7,866 bases of DNA. Origin: Pseudomonadota bacterium (GTDB taxonomy: Bacteria; Pseudomonadota; Alphaproteobacteria; Rhodospirillales; Casp-alpha2). The stretch spans positions 1 to 7,866 of the forward strand of contig JAQBZY010000050.1 in assembly GCA_027620395.1 (NCBI GenBank), read 5' to 3'. Positions 5,421 through 7,866 of the stretch are shown here, piece after piece. Each line of letters begins with the position of its first letter. Position 1 is the first letter of the stretch. The notes below the pieces were generated by a model. That model had not been told where the DNA came from. It saw nothing but the letters and a program-made list of their open reading frames with translations, and ran no database searches. A program made the translations under genes and the position numbers.

Positions 5421-6644
5421 ATGAACCAAAGTAACCGGGCCACCGTCGGCGCCCAGGACGGCGCACAGCGTGCGCCGCAAGTAGGTACCCTGCTGAAGGC
5501 GTCGAGGCTTCGTGTCGGCGAAGAATTGCGGGACATCGCGGAGGTCCTGTGCATCCGCTATCTGTATCTCGAGGCGATCGAGGAATGCCGCTACGGCGAT
5601 TTGCCGGGTGCCACCTACGCCGTCGGCTTCATCCGGTCCTACGCCGATCATCTCGGTCTCGACGGTGAGGAAGTGGTCCGGCGGTACCTCGCCGAGCAGG
5701 CCAGCGACAAACGCTCCAACGAGTTGTTCTTTCCGACCCCGGTCACCGAAAGCGGCGTCCCCAGGGGTGCGGTCGTCTTCATCGGTGTGCTCTTGGCGAT
5801 GATCGCCTACGGCGGCTGGTATGCGTCCACGACCGACGACGGGTTTCTGCAGAACTTGATCTTGCCGGTGCCGGAGCGCCTGGGCGGGAAACCGGCTGCG
5901 ACCTCGCCACCGGCAACGGCGCCGACGCAACCTGATCAACTGGCGGCGGCCATGTCTGATAAGCCGGCCGAGACGGCTTCGGTGTCGGGTCCGTCGAAGA
6001 TCAAGGAAAAACCCGCTGTTGAAGCGGCTTCGACGACACCGGTGGTAAATGTCGAGCCATCCGCGGCCAAACCGGCTGCACAACCCGCACCGGCCCAGGT
6101 GCCGGCCATCACATCGACGCCGGCTTCGCCGCCGCCGGCTGTATCCGTTACCGCCGTTGACCCGGCAACGGCGCAGGCCGTCTCTGAGCGGAATGATGCG
6201 GCGCAAGAGGAAGCGACGCCGGCCCCGACAAGGACCGGATTAGGCAGCGTCGAACCGGGTACATCCCGAAAAACCATTTCAGAGCCCAAGCCGGCACAGC
6301 CGGTGACCGTGCCGCAACCGACGGCCAGGGCGGCAATCGACACCCAACCGGCAGCGGTAGCGGGAATCACCGGCAGCGCAGTCGTCATCAAGGCAAACGG
6401 CGCCAGTTATATCGAAATCGTCGATGCCGCCGATAACCGCACTGTGCATGCCGAACTGCTCGCGGCCGGCGCCAGTTACACTGTGCCGACCGGCCGCGAC
6501 CTGGTTCTCAACACCGGCAATGCCGGGGCTCTCGATATCCTGGTCGGGGGTGTTCGGGTTCCGGCCATCGGCGGCGATGGTGATGTGCGCCGGGGTATTT
6601 TGCTCGATCCCAAGCGCCTCAAGGCCGGGACGGCGGTGCCATGA
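5421..6644 (+). CDS. rodZ: RodZ-like cytoskeletal membrane protein (HTH domain, TM, DUF4115)
   Basis: RodZ links the MreB actin-like filaments to the cell-wall elongation machinery across the inner membrane. From ATG 5421 the protein has 407 residues. Residues about 20-92 form a cytoplasmic Xre-like helix-turn-helix of the RodZ type ([20 protein letters not shown], then [32 protein letters not shown]). One membrane segment lies at about 116-136 ([20 protein letters not shown]). A roughly 180-residue Ala/Pro/Thr-rich, low-complexity periplasmic linker follows, then a C-terminal DUF4115-like domain (about 320-400: [45 protein letters not shown]). An in-frame GTG at 5340 would add 27 residues that do not resemble the family start. 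The stop overlaps the ispG start (ATGA). Next to ispG, as in E. coli, the assignment is strong; cell-shape function here is inferred. Confidence 0.88.
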   Translation: MNQSNRATVGAQDGAQRAPQVGTLLKASRLRVGEELRDIAEVLCIRYLYLEAIEECRYGDLPGATYAVGFIRSYADHLGLDGEEVVRRYLAEQASDKRSNELFFPTPVTESGVPRGAVVFIGVLLAMIAYGGWYASTTDDGFLQNLILPVPERLGGKPAATSPPATAPTQPDQLAAAMSDKPAETASVSGPSKIKEKPAVEAASTTPVVNVEPSAAKPAAQPAPAQVPAITSTPASPPPAVSVTAVDPATAQAVSERNDAAQEEATPAPTRTGLGSVEPGTSRKTISEPKPAQPVTVPQPTARAAIDTQPAAVAGITGSAVVIKANGASYIEIVDAADNRTVHAELLAAGASYTVPTGRDLVLNTGNAGALDILVGGVRVPAIGGDGDVRRGILLDPKRLKAGTAVP

Positions 6645-7866
6645 CGGCCGACAATTCATTGCCGCGGCGCGCCAGCGTCGGGGTCCAGGTAGGATCAGTG
6701 CAGATCGGCGGCGGTGCGCCGGTGGTCGTGCAATCGATGACCAACACCGACACCGCCGATGCCGAAGGGACGGCGTTGCAGGTGGCGGCGCTTGCCGAGG
6801 CCGGCTCGGAGATCGTCCGTATCACCGTCGACCGCGATGAGGCGGCGGCGGCGGTCCCTAAAATCCGCGAGCGCTTGGACGCCATGGGGATCTCGGTGCC
6901 GTTGGTCGGTGATTTTCACTATATCGGTCACAAACTTCTGACCGATCATCCGGCCTGCGCCGAGGCGCTGGCCAAGTTCCGGATCAATCCCGGCAACGTC
7001 GGTTTCCGTGAAAAGCGTGACCGGCAATTCTCGACCATGATCGACATCGCACTCAAATACGCGAAGCCGGTCCGCATCGGTGTCAACTGGGGCAGCCTGG
7101 ATCAGGATCTGGTGACCTCGATGATGGACGAGAACGCTAAATCGGCGTCGCCGAAGTCGGCGGCGGCAATCACCGAGGAGGCGTTGGTGGTGTCCGCCAT
7201 TTCCAGCGCTGAGTTGGCGCAGCGGCTCGGCATGGGCAAGGACCAGATCATCCTGTCTTGCAAAGTCTCGGACGTGCAAAGCTTGGTCCGGGTCTACCGG
7301 GAACTGGCCAAGCGCGGCGATTACGCGCTGCACTTAGGCCTGACCGAAGCCGGCATGGGGTCGAAGGGCATTGTCGCCTCGACGGCGGCGCTATCGGTGC
7401 TTCTACAGGAAGGGATCGGCGATACCATCCGGGTTTCACTGACCCCCGATCCCGGAGGCGACCGAGCCCAGGAAGTGATCGTCGCGCAGCAAATTCTGCA
7501 GACCATGGGCATTCGCTCGTTCATGCCGTTGGTCACCGCATGTCCCGGCTGCGGCCGCACCACGTCGACAGTTTTCCAAGAACTTGCCGGCAAAATTCAA
7601 ACCTATCTCCGGACCCGTATGCCGGATTGGCGAGAACGGTATCCCGGCGTCGAGAGCATGAACGTCGCGGTCATGGGCTGCATCGTCAACGGGCCTGGCG
7701 AAAGCAAGCACTCGGATATCGGCATCAGTTTGCCCGGTACCGGCGAGACTCCAACGGCACCAGTGTTCATCGACGGCGAAAAGCGGATGACGCTCAGGGG
7801 GCCTGGAATCGCCGAGGAATTTCAGCAGATCGTCGAGCAATACGTCGAAAACCGGTACGGCGGGGG
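6641..7866 (+). CDS. ispG: 4-hydroxy-3-methylbut-2-enyl diphosphate synthase IspG (runs off right edge)
   Basis: IspG is the iron-sulfur enzyme that reductively converts methylerythritol cyclodiphosphate to HMBPP in the MEP isoprenoid pathway. The frame is open for 408 codons from ATG 6641 to the window end, without a stop. The sequence has [13 protein letters not shown] near the N-terminus (28-40), the barrel segments [16 protein letters not shown] and [10 protein letters not shown], and [14 protein letters not shown]. The [4Fe-4S] ligands are Cys301 and Cys304 (ACPGCGRT), Cys347 and Glu354 ([11 protein letters not shown]); the Glu as fourth ligand is known from thermophile structures. It is longer than the 372-residue E. 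coli enzyme, with extra residues between the second and third cysteines and a longer C-terminus. The ATG overlaps the rodZ stop by 4 bases, implying translational coupling. The protein looks nearly complete at the edge. Confidence 0.96.
   Translation, partial: MTADNSLPRRASVGVQVGSVQIGGGAPVVVQSMTNTDTADAEGTALQVAALAEAGSEIVRITVDRDEAAAAVPKIRERLDAMGISVPLVGDFHYIGHKLLTDHPACAEALAKFRINPGNVGFREKRDRQFSTMIDIALKYAKPVRIGVNWGSLDQDLVTSMMDENAKSASPKSAAAITEEALVVSAISSAELAQRLGMGKDQIILSCKVSDVQSLVRVYRELAKRGDYALHLGLTEAGMGSKGIVASTAALSVLLQEGIGDTIRVSLTPDPGGDRAQEVIVAQQILQTMGIRSFMPLVTACPGCGRTTSTVFQELAGKIQTYLRTRMPDWRERYPGVESMNVAVMGCIVNGPGESKHSDIGISLPGTGETPTAPVFIDGEKRMTLRGPGIAEEFQQIVEQYVENRYGG

Noticed and set aside
5418..6206. 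A 262-codon minus-strand frame across rodZ, and plus-strand frames rich in Arg/Pro inside the same gene
   Set aside because: Their arginine-rich, low-complexity translations mirror the Ala/Pro linker of RodZ in other frames. There is no start-site or homology support.

Overview
The window is ordinary chromosomal DNA of a GC-rich alphaproteobacterium, most likely Rhodospirillales-like. This is inferred from the high G+C, the single-subunit aspartate kinase next to a GAF-containing nitrogen-PTS enzyme I, the DUF1178 gene, and the rodZ-ispG pair. I see no rRNA, tRNA, CRISPR array, insertion sequence or other mobile element, and no sign of a novel defence or biosynthetic system.

Layout: (1) 1-183, minus strand: the first 61 codons of a class I SAM-dependent methyltransferase that runs off the left edge. 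(2) 184-293: a short divergent intergenic region with an AT-rich tract. (3) 294-725, plus: a DUF1178 zinc-ribbon protein. (4) 741-1532, minus: ubiG of ubiquinone synthesis, convergent with the DUF1178 gene 15 bp away. (5) 1542-1705: the divergent ubiG/lysC spacer. (6) 1706-2926, plus: lysC, aspartate kinase with two ACT domains and a candidate internal start for a separate regulatory subunit. (7) 2967-5253, plus: ptsP, enzyme I of the nitrogen PTS, split into two reading frames at about 3900. (8) 5254-5420: a spacer with a small hairpin and a candidate promoter. (9) 5421-6644, plus: a RodZ-like membrane protein. (10) 6641 to the right edge, plus: ispG of the MEP isoprenoid pathway, overlapping rodZ by 4 bp.

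The genes are housekeeping. UbiG makes the quinone head group and IspG supplies isoprenoid precursors, including those for the quinone tail. LysC opens the aspartate-family amino-acid pathway, which also feeds diaminopimelate to the cell wall. RodZ links the MreB cytoskeleton to wall synthesis. PtsP would feed phosphate into the regulatory nitrogen PTS.

The two points most worth a second look are the ptsP lesion and lysC. Alignment to enzyme I from memory suggests that 8 bases are missing from ptsP, rather than one base having been added. In lysC, an in-frame GTG with a well-placed ribosome-binding site sits where the Corynebacterium beta subunit begins.
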